Source: Nymphaea colorata | Lineage: Eukaryota > Streptophyta > Magnoliopsida > Nymphaeales > Nymphaeaceae | Length of the DNA stretch: 64,000 nt | Assembly (NCBI RefSeq): GCF_008831285.2 | Contig: NC_045139.1 | Coordinates: forward strand, 33,889,706 to 33,953,705 | Reading direction: 5' to 3' | In this document: positions 1 through 10,723 of the stretch, piece after piece | Position numbering within the stretch: position 1 is the stretch's first letter | Layout: every line of letters begins with the position of its first letter | Notes under the pieces: generated by a model | Databases searched by the model: none | The model's input: the letters and a program-made list of their open reading frames with translations, nothing else | What the model was told of the DNA's origin: nothing | Made by a program: the position numbers and the translations under genes

Positions 1-219
1 TAAGAGATAAAGATGCAGCTGTTTAGCAAGGAGGCACAACAACTAAACAGGGAAATAACGATTGTAAATTAAATAATGTTTCCTCTTGTAAAGATCGAAA
101 CAATCCCTGTAATTCATGAAATGATTTTGATGGTGCATGTAATTCTATTGTAAAGAAAACCCAGACCTATCATAGAAAACAATGGTAGGTGTGAGTTTAC
201 GCTGAACCACGTTATACTA
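1..219 (+). repeat. 5' LTR of copia-1 (3' part only)
   Basis: It aligns with about 7250-7493. Relative to the 3' LTR it lacks about 20 bases near position 187 (the stretch that reads AGTTGCCCTTTCTGTGG in the other copy). The end near 219 is inferred from where similarity stops; the 3' copy ends in TATATCA while this one reads TATACTA. Confidence 0.7.
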
Positions 220-250
220 GGGATTCACTTCTTGGGTGTCTCTTTCGTTC

Positions 251-263
251 TTGTATCAGAGCA
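251..263 (+). other. Primer-binding site of copia-1 (initiator tRNA-Met)
   Basis: TTGTATCAGAGC matches the usual plant copia primer site TGGTATCAGAGC with one change. It lies about 35 bases beyond the apparent LTR end, which suggests either that the LTR end is misjudged or that a small insertion lies between. Confidence 0.6.
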
Positions 264-273
264 TGACAACCAC

Positions 274-397
274 ATGGCAAATAACAATCCTTCTCAAAGC
301 TCAGCATCTGCTCCAAGCAAATATCCTTATCCATATAATCTGAATGTAGCTAACTTCGTGTCAATCAAGCTTAATCAAAATAATTTTATACCTGAAT
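274..397 (+). pseudogene. copia-1 gag, N-terminal fragment
   Basis: From the ATG at 274 the frame gives a Ser/Pro-rich start followed by NVANFVSIKLNQNNF, the conserved opening of plant copia gag proteins (normally followed by a Trp-Lys motif). Similarity ends abruptly near 397, where an unrelated block of about 930 bases begins. Gag resumes at about 1326. It is non-functional as it stands. Confidence 0.7.
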
Positions 398-1325
398 CCA
401 ACGTGGGGAAGACCTGCCTTTCAATTATAATCTGGTCCGTCTCTTTCACGCCTTGGGTCCTTATCTATGAACTGAATCTGGGACTAATCGGGAACCTTCT
501 TGATTTACTAGATTTGACTACATGCCTTTATTTCTTACAATAATCAAACCTTATTGACCCATTTGCATGTATCCTTGCCTTTAGGTGGTCAGTTTTTTGA
601 GAATTTCAAGTCATTATAAAACTTAGATCTAAATAATTTGATAGTGACTGTTTCGTTTCAAGAGATGTAGCATAGCTGGTCGAGCTGGTGGGCTGGTGAG
701 AGTCTAGTTATTAGTTTGATTCTCGTGGGTGCTATTCTCATGAACAGGTTGTTAGTTTGATTTTCGTGGGCGCTATTCCCATGAACTGCAAATAATGGCA
801 TACACTACTCTCAAGTTGAATAGAGTACATAAGTTCACCCAGAACCTTGCGCAGCTCTGGACCCCAACAGCAGAGGGAAGCAGCTTCGACCTTTCACATG
901 GACGGAGGGTTGCAATAATTTGTTAGTGAGAGATAAATTAGGCATGCTATCACTGCCTTTCTATTATATCACAATGTTTTGTTTACATAAAATGATCAAG
1001 TTAAAGATTCACCAGCATCAATTAGGGGTTATGATGCATATGAAGGAAGTATTCCCCTTAATTGATGGCACAAACATGATATTTCTTGTGCTTGATTTGA
1101 ACAGAAAAGATAGGTCTTCCAATGAAAGGGAAGGCTTTGTTGGACTTCCCTTTAGTTATCTTGGGAAATTGTAGTAGGTTCATTTTCTAATGGGACACGA
1201 AGTCCCCGCATGATTTACCTTCAATTCCATTAGAAAACTCATGTATTTTTCGCTCTGATTTGACTCAGGAAGAACAATATTATAGATCAATTAGTCACAA
1301 TCTAGTGCACATGGACCATGTTATG
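398..1325. repeat. Insertion inside copia-1 gag, unclassified, with SINE-like portion
   Basis: This block separates the two halves of gag and has no gag-like frame. The part at 668-790 looks like a tRNA-derived SINE head (separate entry). The rest, 791-1325, is AT-rich with no domain I recognise. Clear terminal repeats or target duplications were not found. Confidence 0.5.
668..790 (+). repeat. Candidate tRNA-derived SINE head with internal duplication
   Basis: TAGCATAGCTGG at 668-679 resembles a pol III A box and AGTTTGATTC at 713-722 resembles a B box, about 35-45 bases apart as in tRNA genes. The 35-base segment around the B box is present twice (711-745 and 752-786) with three changes, so there are two B-box-like sites. 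No tRNA cloverleaf can be drawn with confidence. The 3' end of the SINE is not clear. Confidence 0.4.
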
Positions 1326-2160
1326 GAAAACATAGATGATGGGGCTCATTGAGAGCCATGATATGACTAGCTTTCTAGACGAAGAATAGCAGTCACCCGC
1401 ATAGTTTATCACCGCCTCTGATGGAAATGCAGTCACAAAACTTAATCCTGACTATCTCACGTGGCAGAATTTAGATCGACTACTTAGAGGATGGATCAGT
1501 AGAACTCTATTTGAGGAGATCTTGTGCATTGTCATTAGACAAAAGATCGCCATGGAGGTATGCACCACCTTAACTCAACATTTTGCTAATAAGTCTAAGG
1601 AACGAGAAATGTTTCTTATGCAAAAACTTCAAATGCATAAGAAATGGAACTCGTCCATTGATGAATACATTCAGAGTTTTAAAAAAAAATCGACAATCTT
1701 GCTACCATTGGAAAACTTAACGAGACTAAAGTTTTTTGGCATCTCACTAGTCTCGAAAGAGATTATGAATCCTTCTGAACAACCATGTTGAAACCACTGG
1801 AACCCTCATTTTTTGAGGTAGTCGCACTTCTTCAAAATCATGAAACTATGAGGACATTAGAAGGAGATTCCCCTAGCACCCAAGTTACTTTTATTGGTCA
1901 CCGCCAAACAAATCAAAGGAACAAATGAGGCAAAAATCAAAGCTTTAATTCCAAAGGAAGTGGCTTTGTGCAAGCTAGTCAAGGTGGTTCATGGAACTCA
2001 GACAACAAAAATAAAGATGGAAATCAGAACCGATCAGCTCAGAAAAAGGATGTTATATGCCAAATATGCAGCAAGAAGAACAATAGCGCTCTCAATTGTT
2101 GGCACAGGTTTAATCAGGTGTTTCAGTCACAACAGGTCCCACAAGTATGAGCCACCATAA
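1326..2160 (+). pseudogene. copia-1 gag, main part with zinc knuckle
   Basis: The frame resumes with a MGLIES-type motif and a short LNPDYLTWQNLDRLLRGW stretch (about 1440-1500), typical of the UBN2 gag domain. It continues through 1522-1791 (motif IDEYIQSFKK) and reaches a degraded CCHC knuckle near 2060-2110, read as CQIC then LNCWHRF. The spacing between the cysteine pair and His-Cys fits copia gag, but the frame shifts at least twice. Gag would coat the RNA in virus-like particles; this copy cannot encode it. Confidence 0.75.
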
Positions 2161-2189
2161 AAACAACTGATAGCTAGGATCAACAATGG

Positions 2190-5100
2190 TTTCCCAACAC
2201 CTGTGCCTCGGCTCATGTCACATCGAACACAGGGAATCTCAATTCTCTAACAAAATATTATGGGATAGATAAAAGAATGGTTGGAAATGGAGAAAAATTA
2301 GATATTACTCATGTTGGACAGGCTACTATAGAAAATGGGCGACAAAACTTGTCCTTGATAATGTTTTAGTCGTTCCAAGATAAAAAAAAAAAAACTTATC
2401 TCCGTCAGTCAATTAACATCCGATCTCCCTTATGTTTTTAAGTTTTCAACTAATGAGTTTGATGTGAAAAGATGACCAAGAAGGTGGTAATTACAAGGAA
2501 GAGGCATGAAGATCTCTGTGCAATTGAAAATAAAGGAGAAGGCAACGACCGGATCCATGAAGTATATTTCTCTACAAGATTTCAAGCAACAAATAAGGAA
2601 ACATGGCACTAACATCTAGGCCATGTTCTTCAAGAGGTAGTAGATTTTCTTGCAAATAAAAAAGCTATTTGTGTGATAGGTTCTAGCTCCTTAAAAACTA
2701 CATGTACAGTGTACCAGTTGCCATATGGCAAAAATTTGTCGTCTCCCTTTCTTACCAATGGATGAACATTGTGACAATTTTCTTGACAAGGTTCACTGTG
2801 ATCTATGGGGACCAGCCCCAACTATTTCAGTTGATAAATTCCAACTTTATGTTAATTTTATTGACAAGGTCACACAGTCCACTTGGTTCTATCCCTTGCG
2901 CCGCAAATCAGAATTATACGAAGTGTTTACAACTTTTCATAACTATGTTGAAAATCAGTTTGATAAGAAAATTAAGAAGTTTCAAATGGATGGAAGAGGT
3001 GAATTCACTGGTCTTAAACTAGCAGCATATTTGCAAGAAAATTGAATACATCACCATGAGGCCTGCCTTCAGACACCACCACAAAATGGAATGGCAGAAC
3101 AATGCCATAGAACCAACATGGTATTGGGGTTGACAATGATTTTCAATGCGAATATACCAGCTCGCTACTGGGTTGAAACTTTTTCCACTATAGTTTGGCT
3201 TGTTAATAGACTGCCCACACCAACGTTGAAGATAAAGTCTCCTTTTGAACTAGTTTTTGGAAAAAGTCATCCTTACTTCTATTTAAGAACATTCGGGACT
3301 AGATGTTTTCCATATCTAAGAGACTACACACTCTCAACAAACTTGAGCCGAGGTCTCTACCATGCATGTTTTTGAGATATAGTAATACACATAAGGGATA
3401 CAAGTGCTTGTGTCTACCAACACGAAGAATATACATATCCTGACATATTGTCCTTGATGAAAATATTTTTCTCTATAAACAGCTTGGAGCATTATTTTCT
3501 TCTATGTCAACCTATAAACAAGGTGTCACCTATAGCGATTGGACTGAACTAGATCATTGCCCAAATATTTCCAAAGATGAAAACAAAAAAGATTGTGTCA
3601 AGTAATCAGCCACCATCATCTCTTGCACGATGATTCATTAGACAATATTTCATCACAAGAGATACATGATAGAGAAGAAAATGATTAGTCTTGAATAGAA
3701 AATGAGGCACAAAGTCATCATCATTAGCATGAAGAAAGACTATCAAGTCAAGAAAGCCATCATGAAGGAAGTCGGTCTAGTCAATTCTCCACGAGCTCAA
3801 ATGCTCACTCCATGGTAACTCGAACTAAGGCTGGTACGTACCTTAAAACCAAATCCTAAGTATTTTTTGGCATTAACGGTACCACTTGAACCTAAAACTA
3901 TTAAGTAGGATCTTAAGGATCCAGGTTGGGTTGCTGCCATGAAGGAAAAGATGCATGCCTTGGAACAATACAACACTTGGACGTTGGTACCATGCAAATC
4001 AGGTATGAATGTCATTTCAACTCGATGGGTGTTTCAAACAAAACTCAAGAGTGATGGAACTGTAGAGCAACTAAAGGCCAGGCTTGTTGCTCATGGGTTC
4101 AATCAAGTGCCTAGCGTTGGTTTTCTAGAAACCTTTTCTCCTATTATAAAGCCATCGACTATTAGAATTGTGCTAACTATTGTTCTACTCACAATTGGGA
4201 CATTAGACAAATGGATGTTAAAAACATTTTTTTACATGGCGATTTGGATCAAACAATGTTTGTTGAACAACCACCAGGATTTATTGATGGCCAAAAACCA
4301 AGTTATGTATGCAAGTTGCATAGAGCCCTCTATGGCTTGCGTCAATCTCCAAGAGCATGGTACGGCCGATTTAGCAGTTAGCTTCTATCAAAAGGCTTTT
4401 TTCCAGCATCTCTGACTCTTCATTATTTACTTATAAAGAAGGATGTGGCATCATACTCCTACTCTTGTACATTGATGATATAATCTTAACTGGCAGCAAT
4501 CTTATGCTTCTCCAAGAATTCATTTGAGATATTAGTAAGGAGTTTTCTATGAAGGATTTAGGTTATCTCCATCACTTCCTTGAAATAGAGGTAATTAAAC
4601 TTTCAGGTGGGCTCTTTCTCAATGAAAAATGGTATGCCTATAGCTTGATGGAAAGAGCCATAATGACATCATGCAAACCAGCTATCACTCCCCTGGGCCA
4701 AAATTATAAAACTCCAGTTGATGATACTCCTTTTTCAGATCCAATATTTTTCTAGAGCTTCGTTGGAGGATTACAATATTTCATTTTTACACAGCTAGAC
4801 ATTTATTTCGTTGTCAACTTCATTAGTCAATACATGCAAACACCTATAGTAAGTCATTTCCAACTGGTTAAAAGGCTCATTCGATATGTTATTGGCTCCA
4901 TTGATTTCAGATGTCATTTATATTCTCAAGAGCAAATCCAACTTCATGCCTTCTCTGATTCTAATTGGGCTGGTTGTCCAGAAACTCATCGCTCCACTTC
5001 TGGTTTTGTCACATTTCTGGAGACTAATCCTATCTCATAGGCAACAAAGAAGCAACCCACATTGGCTAGATCTACCACCGAGACTGAGTATCGCCCAATG

Positions 5101-5340
5101 GCATTTGCAACTGCTGAATTAACTTGGATTACATATGTCCTTAAAGATATTGAACTTTATCTCTTGGAGCAACTGGTTCTGTATTGTGACAACCTGTCAG
5201 CACTCCAAGTATACATAAAAACCAGTTTTTCATTCTCGTATGAGGCATGTCGAATTGGATTATCGTTTCCTAAGGGAAAAGGTTGTGCTCGGTCTTCTTA
5301 CCACTCAATTTGTTCCATGAAAGCTCTCTCAGAGGTCGTT
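2190..5340 (+). pseudogene. copia-1 pol remnant: protease, integrase, RT, RNase H
   Basis: Domains follow in copia order. The protease motif near 2195 reads FPNTCASAHV, so the catalytic Asp-Thr-Gly triad is lost (Asn, and Gly to Cys). The integrase zinc region is at about 2605-2720 and its core at 2725-3375 (HCDLWGP, then a degraded FQMDGRGEF, then MAEQCHRT for the last acidic residue). The reverse transcriptase is at 3939-4510 with YIDD at about 4471-4482, and the RNase H at 4834-5300 (SDSNWAGCPE, then RSTTETEY). There are many frameshifts and stops. Similarity ends at about 5340 (KALSEV) and the last few residues (GSPSNF) resume near 7050. Confidence 0.85.
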
Positions 5341-7028
5341 CGATTGTGTTGGAACACCGCGGAATAGAACAAACACGTTCTGTTTTGATAAAATCGACAC
5401 AAACGTCGGATAGAGAACAGTCAAGATAGAATGGACAAAGAACACGGGGTATAAATAGGTGAGACGTTCCAGTGTGTTTCGTGGTTTACCACAGAACAGC
5501 ACATCGAGGAACGTAGACTCTCCCCGACCTCGAGCTCTTCTTGCCTCGCCCTTTCTCTTTCTTTCCTTCTCTCCTTCTTCGTCTCCGCCCGAGCTGCTCC
5601 GTCTCCTCCGTCTCCACTCCCGAGTTGCCCCTTCTCCTCCGTCTCCACCCCGGTCGCTGCCCTAGCCCTTTCTCTTTTTATCCTTCTCCTTTGTCTCCAC
5701 CCCCGAGCTGCCCTTGCCCTTTCTCTTTCTCATCCTAAAGATCTATTGCATCCTCACCGTGCAGATCCTCCTCACCGTCGCGGTCTGTGCCCTTCCGTCT
5801 TTTTTTCTGTTCTTGAAGATTCCCACGCAATCCATCAGACTGATATCTTATTGATATTATGGAAATGAAAAAAATGTAAATGGTATGCCAAATAATATGG
5901 TCCCGCGCCTTGCCAAGGGGCAGTAAAGATTGTGCTAGGATTGCCGTTTTCAAACACCTGATTTGGCACCAAAGAATAGGGTGTAAGTTAGGAAGACATC
6001 CTTGAAGCAGTAAGGAAGTTTTTTTTTTTGGCACAGAGGCATTTCAGGTGGACGGAAGAAGAGAGTAACTACAGGTATGCTCTTGAGCTTTTCCCCTTCC
6101 CATCTTGGAAGTAACACATTTAAACTCGAAATGCTCTCTCCATTTATGACCAACCGCTTGAAGGTTCCAGACGTGGTAGCCATATTGTTTGACAATGGTG
6201 CTGCGCCAAATTTGAATGCAGGTGAAATGATAGTTGGACCAACCAAAACTCCTTTCGTGGACGAGATATCGACAGGCTTGGCACAGTATTTCCCAATTTT
6301 ATGTTTTATGCCTAGAACAATCTCGCATGCCAAACGTTTGGCAAAATGTTTGAGAGAGAAATGCCAAACAAATGAAAGAATGCATGTGCTCTTAAAGTCG
6401 CTTTGACGTCAGAGTACTACTTGAGTCCGTGATCTTAGCTGCTACAGAAGAATGCATAAGCTATGGCGTATACGCAATGCCCAAGAACAAGAGAAAAAGC
6501 GAGAGAGGAAACAGACAGCCTTGGTTGCTTACCATTTGTTGTCATGAAGGCAGAGCCTTTTCTGTGGTGCTTTACTGAAGAACATAAGAGCAAGGAAAAA
6601 AAAGAAGGAAATTGTAATGTTGCATACTCTTGTCTCTATTTGTCACAATCACATATCATAGACGAAATTTCGTTTTTTATAATGATTATAAAATTTGTGG
6701 AGTGAATGTAGTGATTATTTGGTCGTAATTGGATATATATTATCAAATTTGTTTACTTGAATTTGGGTTTAAATATAATGTCATATTGCATCGGAACCAT
6801 TGACATCCCTCTTAAACCCAAAGCGGTTCACGAGAAAATCCCTCTCAAAACAAACGTCAGACAGGACACACAGAACAGACGTATGCGAAACAAACGTTGG
6901 ACAAGATGAACATAGTGTTCTATTCTTAAAATAATCAAACGGTGGACAAAGAACACCATTGTCTATGAGGACATGATAGTAGTGTAATGGACAGGACGTC
7001 ATGTCCGTCCTGTCCCCGTGGACAGCAA
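5341..7028. mobile_element. Insertion near copia-1 pol C-terminus with promoter-like and leader-like sequence
   Basis: It interrupts the copia coding end. Both edges carry the same motif, TGGACAAAGAACAC (5432-5445 and 6943-6956), in the same orientation, with related flanking text. This points to decayed direct terminal repeats, though I could not define exact ends or a target duplication. The interior holds a TATA box, a CT-rich leader-like stretch (5520-5740), and unrecognised short frames on both strands at 5950-6400. It could be a short LTR element or a transposon carrying a captured gene start. Confidence 0.45.
5450..5457 (+). promoter_or_regulatory. TATA box candidate in the inserted block
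   Basis: TATAAATA lies about 70 bases upstream of a long pyrimidine-rich tract (5520-5740) that looks like a plant 5' leader. No convincing coding region follows, so the promoter may be a transposon or captured promoter and may be dead. Confidence 0.4.
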
Positions 7029-7112
7029 TCAAATGACCTCTCAAGGATCACCTTCAAATTTTTAAGAGGCAAAGTAGCACTTTCCATACTGCCTCTTAGT
7101 TTGAGGGAGGCA

Positions 7113-7493
7113 AAAGACAACACTGATGGTAATAATGGTAAAGGCAATAATGGTGGTATTGATAAGAAAACAACTGGCCATGATAATGGTGGTAGTAACA
7201 AACATGCAACAGGTGGCCAAGTAGTTATTAAGATTATTGACAACACAACATGAGATAAAGATGTTGTTGTCAAACAGGGAGGCACAACAACTAAACAGGG
7301 AAATAACAATTGTAAATTAAATATTGTTTTTTCATGTAAAGATCAAAACAATCCCTATAATTCAAAAAATGATTTTGATGGTTGTTGTAACTCTATTATA
7401 AATAAAAGGGAAATCTAGGCCTATCATCAAAAACAACGATAGTTGCCCTTTCTGTGGACGAGGTGTGAGTTTATACCGAACCACATTATATCA
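7113..7493 (+). repeat. 3' LTR of copia-1
   Basis: It follows a purine tract (TTGAGGGAGGCAAAAG, 7103-7118) that is the likely polypurine tract. From about 7250 it matches the 5' LTR at the window start. It ends in ...TATATCA at 7493. The 5' boundary is inferred from the polypurine tract because the start of the other LTR is not in the window. Confidence 0.65.
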
Positions 7494-9466
7494 GGTGTTA
7501 TCACCCCAAATTTTTCAAAAAAAGACTATATTTTATTTTCACCCAAACAAAATTTTTTGTTACTTGGATTTAAATTTTAGATCCTAAGCCCAATCATCGA
7601 CCCAAATAAAATTTGCAACTATTTGACCCAAAATGAATCTCTAAACTCTTACCGAAACCCAAACACAAAATTCAAATTTAAAACTCAACTTTAACGCGAG
7701 ACTGCAATCCAAAATCCAACTCTTGGATCTGAATTAGATCCAAAACCCAAGTTTAGATCCAAATAAAAAATTTCAAGCTCAAAATCCAAAATTGAGATCA
7801 AAACAACAAAATTTGATGCTATTGATCACCGCGCGCGAGTGCACAGACTTTCCCTTTGTTTTATATTTTGTTCTCGCGTCAAAATGTGTTTTTAAGCTTA
7901 AATCACTCACTAGAACACGTTGGCGACCAATTGAACTCAATCCAAATCTAAAACGAACCCGAAATCACTCAAAATGGAGTCAGCTTCATTTGCAACAAAA
8001 ACCGTTTTTACCCCTTTTAAACATACATTTGAAATATGTTTTTTACGTTCTTTTTATTATTTTTATTCTTTGAACGACCCCCAGGAGGCAAAATCCGCCC
8101 CTTGTTGGTCCATACGAGACAATGAACCGGTGTTCCCCCTCCCTTTCTCATGCCAACTCGACACGGCAGGGCAGCACTGGTGTGCTAGCACACGCAATTG
8201 CTCACCCTCGCGTGCTCATGAACACACGCCGTGCAGTTGAACTCGAGCGCGCCTTCGTGCATCACTTGCGGCAGTGCATCGCGGCCCAGGTGCAACCAAG
8301 ACAAGGCCTGCACCCTGTGCAGACCTCCTTAGTTAAAAAGTGCCCTTTGGGGTGCAGTTTTAGGCCTATCGGGGTGGCATTAGCCCTGCCCACACCCCAA
8401 TGGGGTATTTGTAAGGATAATGGCTAATCCTATTTAGTCAAAACCTATTTAAAAAAAATTAAATTATTTCAAAATACTTAGAATTCACATGAAAATATTG
8501 TTAAATTCAAAAAAATTCAAAATTTGTGTTTTAGTTCCAAAGCTCCCCATAAATATCCTTACAATCTTCTCTCTTGAGAATGAGCTAATCCTTGGGAACC
8601 TTTGTTTTTTCACATGAAGACTTAGAGTTTTCACCTTAACTCTCTTTCTTTATTTCTCTCTTCTTTTCCTCTTCTTTTTCTCCAAGTTCCAACTCTTCAA
8701 GGGAGCAAACCTCATTTGAGGAAGCTTTGGGATCATTCAAAGTGGGAGTTTCATGTTCTAAAAATCATTGTTATTAGAGATATGCAATCAATACCCCAAT
8801 CGATATCTTTTCTTTACTTTTTTTCTTCTTCATCTCCTCATGGCCATATAAGATAGCTTTCAAATCTATTCTTTGGAGTCAAGAGCTATTCTTGAGTACA
8901 TCGGGAGTATGAGCTAGACGAAATAAATTATATTTCCTCATTTATTTCTAAAAGTATGCTTGTAACATTGCTTTACTTATCATTTATGTTTGAGATGATG
9001 ATTATGCAAGATGTAATTAATGAGCAAATGCACGGCAAGAATGAGTGTTTAGGTTGGGATCTTTTTCATTGTTATATTGATTTTTGAGGTTGAAATTTGT
9101 CCACAAAAAAATCCTTCACCAATATGTATATGTTAAAATGCATCCTCATGTTACTTTCACATTTAGTTTTCTTTCTTAATCACTCATTTAGGAACCCTAA
9201 TAAGTGCTTTGTCAAGTTATTCCCCATTTCATGAGTATTTGGTTTTCTTCTAGTGGAAGAAATATTTTTTCTTGTAATAAATAATATGATTTTATGTTCA
9301 TGTATAAAATATGTTGAAGCATGTTTTTCAAAAGCAAATACCCTCTATAATGAGGCTTTGGAGACTTACGCTAAGCTCTTGCATGAGTCCGGGTTCCTCT
9401 CCGGCCTGCATAGAAAAATTGAATTCGGATATTTTGAAGTTATATACTAATTTCAACTCTCATGAA

Positions 9467-9527
<61 letters not shown>

Positions 9528-10060
9528 GCACATGACTATTTCTTTTTGCCTTTCTCTTTTTATGATTTAACATATTCTTTTACAAATTCTCATATATTTC
9601 TCTAAAATCTATTTTTTTCTCTTTTTTCTAAAATCTTTTTCTCCCTCTCCATTTGAGTTAATACTTTATATATGTATATATATATATATAATGATACATC
9701 TCTCTTTCTCTCTCTCTTTTTCTTCATTCTTTTCGGATTAAGGTCTTTTCTCTTTTCAATTCTTTTGAATATTTTTCTGCCAAGTGATTTTCAAAAGTTT
9801 TCAAAAGATATTTGCAAAAATTCCTCAAATCAAAATCGTTCATACTCTCAAGTGACTCTTCAAAAATTTTCTTAAAAATTTGAAACATCAAATCTTCAAC
9901 ATTTTTTCAAATATTACATCACATTTAGAATAAAAGATGTTTAAGCTAAAACAAAATGCACCAAGAATAAACATAGCCCTTGAATTGGTTGGTAAAGGCA
10001 CCGTGAACAGTCAATCCTGGTACCGACGACAAGTCCATTTCTTTCTCATTTCAAAATAAA
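7494..10060. repeat. AT-rich gene-free block, possibly a long LTR remnant
   Basis: No coding region is supported. It opens with TGTTATCACCCCAAATTTTT directly after the copia-1 LTR. It resembles the long AT-rich LTRs of chromovirus-type gypsy elements, and the right side near 10000 (TCAATCCTGGTACCGACG) could be an LTR/primer-site junction. There is no second copy in the window to prove this. It includes a GC-rich island at 8080-8410 and microsatellites. Confidence 0.3.
9471..9524. repeat. (TA)27 microsatellite
   Basis: An uninterrupted TA dinucleotide run. Confidence 0.95.
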
Positions 10061-10433
10061 ATCTCATTTTTCTGAAGCACTTCAAAAACCAATAAATTGG
10101 TTGGCGATGCAAACACCCGGCGTTCATTTCTTGAGTCTCTCTTATGTTCACTCTTTTCCTTCCTCTCACCTTCTTTTCCCACCAGTGGATGATGCAAAAC
10201 TACTACAATGACTTCAGATACAAAAATGAAAGGGAGAGTGTCTTCCTGATGAGGAGATTGGAGCTTGCTATCGGCCACCAATTGTTGTGGTTGAGAGAGG
10301 AAGCTGGGTAAACTGTTGCCATTGAGAGAAGACATGGGGTAAGCTGCTGTGAGAGAAGAGAAAACGAGAATGTGAGAATGTGTGCCCTAACATATGAAAA
10401 AATGCAATGGGCAAAAAATTTTACCAGACATTA

Positions 10434-10723
10434 AGGGCACATTTGAGGGGGATGAGATATATTGTGCTGGGAAAAACTTTAAAATCTTTAAATCTGGTCC
10501 CTACACATTAAACATGGCATTAGAAGATGATTTCCAGAAACATTTTTCTAGAAATTTTGTCCAACCAAAAAATAGGTGGAACTTTAATCCTGGTCTTAAA
10601 GTTCCATAACCTTCCAAAAAAACTCATGAAAGAAAAGTTTCATGTTTGTTTGTGGTAATTTTGTTGAAATTTAAATTAAAGTTCCACCTTTATAGTGGAG
10701 GACCACGTTTTCAAATAGGCCCT
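10434..10723. mobile_element. MITE-like element
   Basis: The left end AGGGCACATTTGA and the reverse complement of the right end, AGGGCCTATTTGA, match at 11 of 13 positions, enclosing 290 AT-rich bases without coding capacity. Such ends are common in plant hAT/Harbinger MITEs. A clean target duplication was not found, so the family stays open. Confidence 0.4.

Larger units (their letters stand above)
1..7493 (+). mobile_element. Degenerate Ty1/copia LTR retrotransposon (copia-1), 5' end off window
   Basis: The element reads LTR remnant, tRNA-Met primer site, gag, protease, integrase, reverse transcriptase, RNase H, LTR on the + strand, which is the Ty1/copia order. The terminal repeats at 1-219 and about 7113-7493 share long stretches such as GGAGGCACAACAACTAAACA. 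Coding regions are full of stops and frameshifts. Two blocks that do not belong to the polyprotein interrupt it: 398-1325 in gag and about 5341-7028 near the pol C-terminus. The 5' LTR start and the target duplication are outside the window. It must move, if at all, by proteins from other copies. Confidence 0.85.

Noticed and set aside
5459-5738. Pro/Ser-rich open frames in the CT-rich tract
   Set aside because: They arise from low-complexity pyrimidine repeats; the tract looks like a leader, not a protein.
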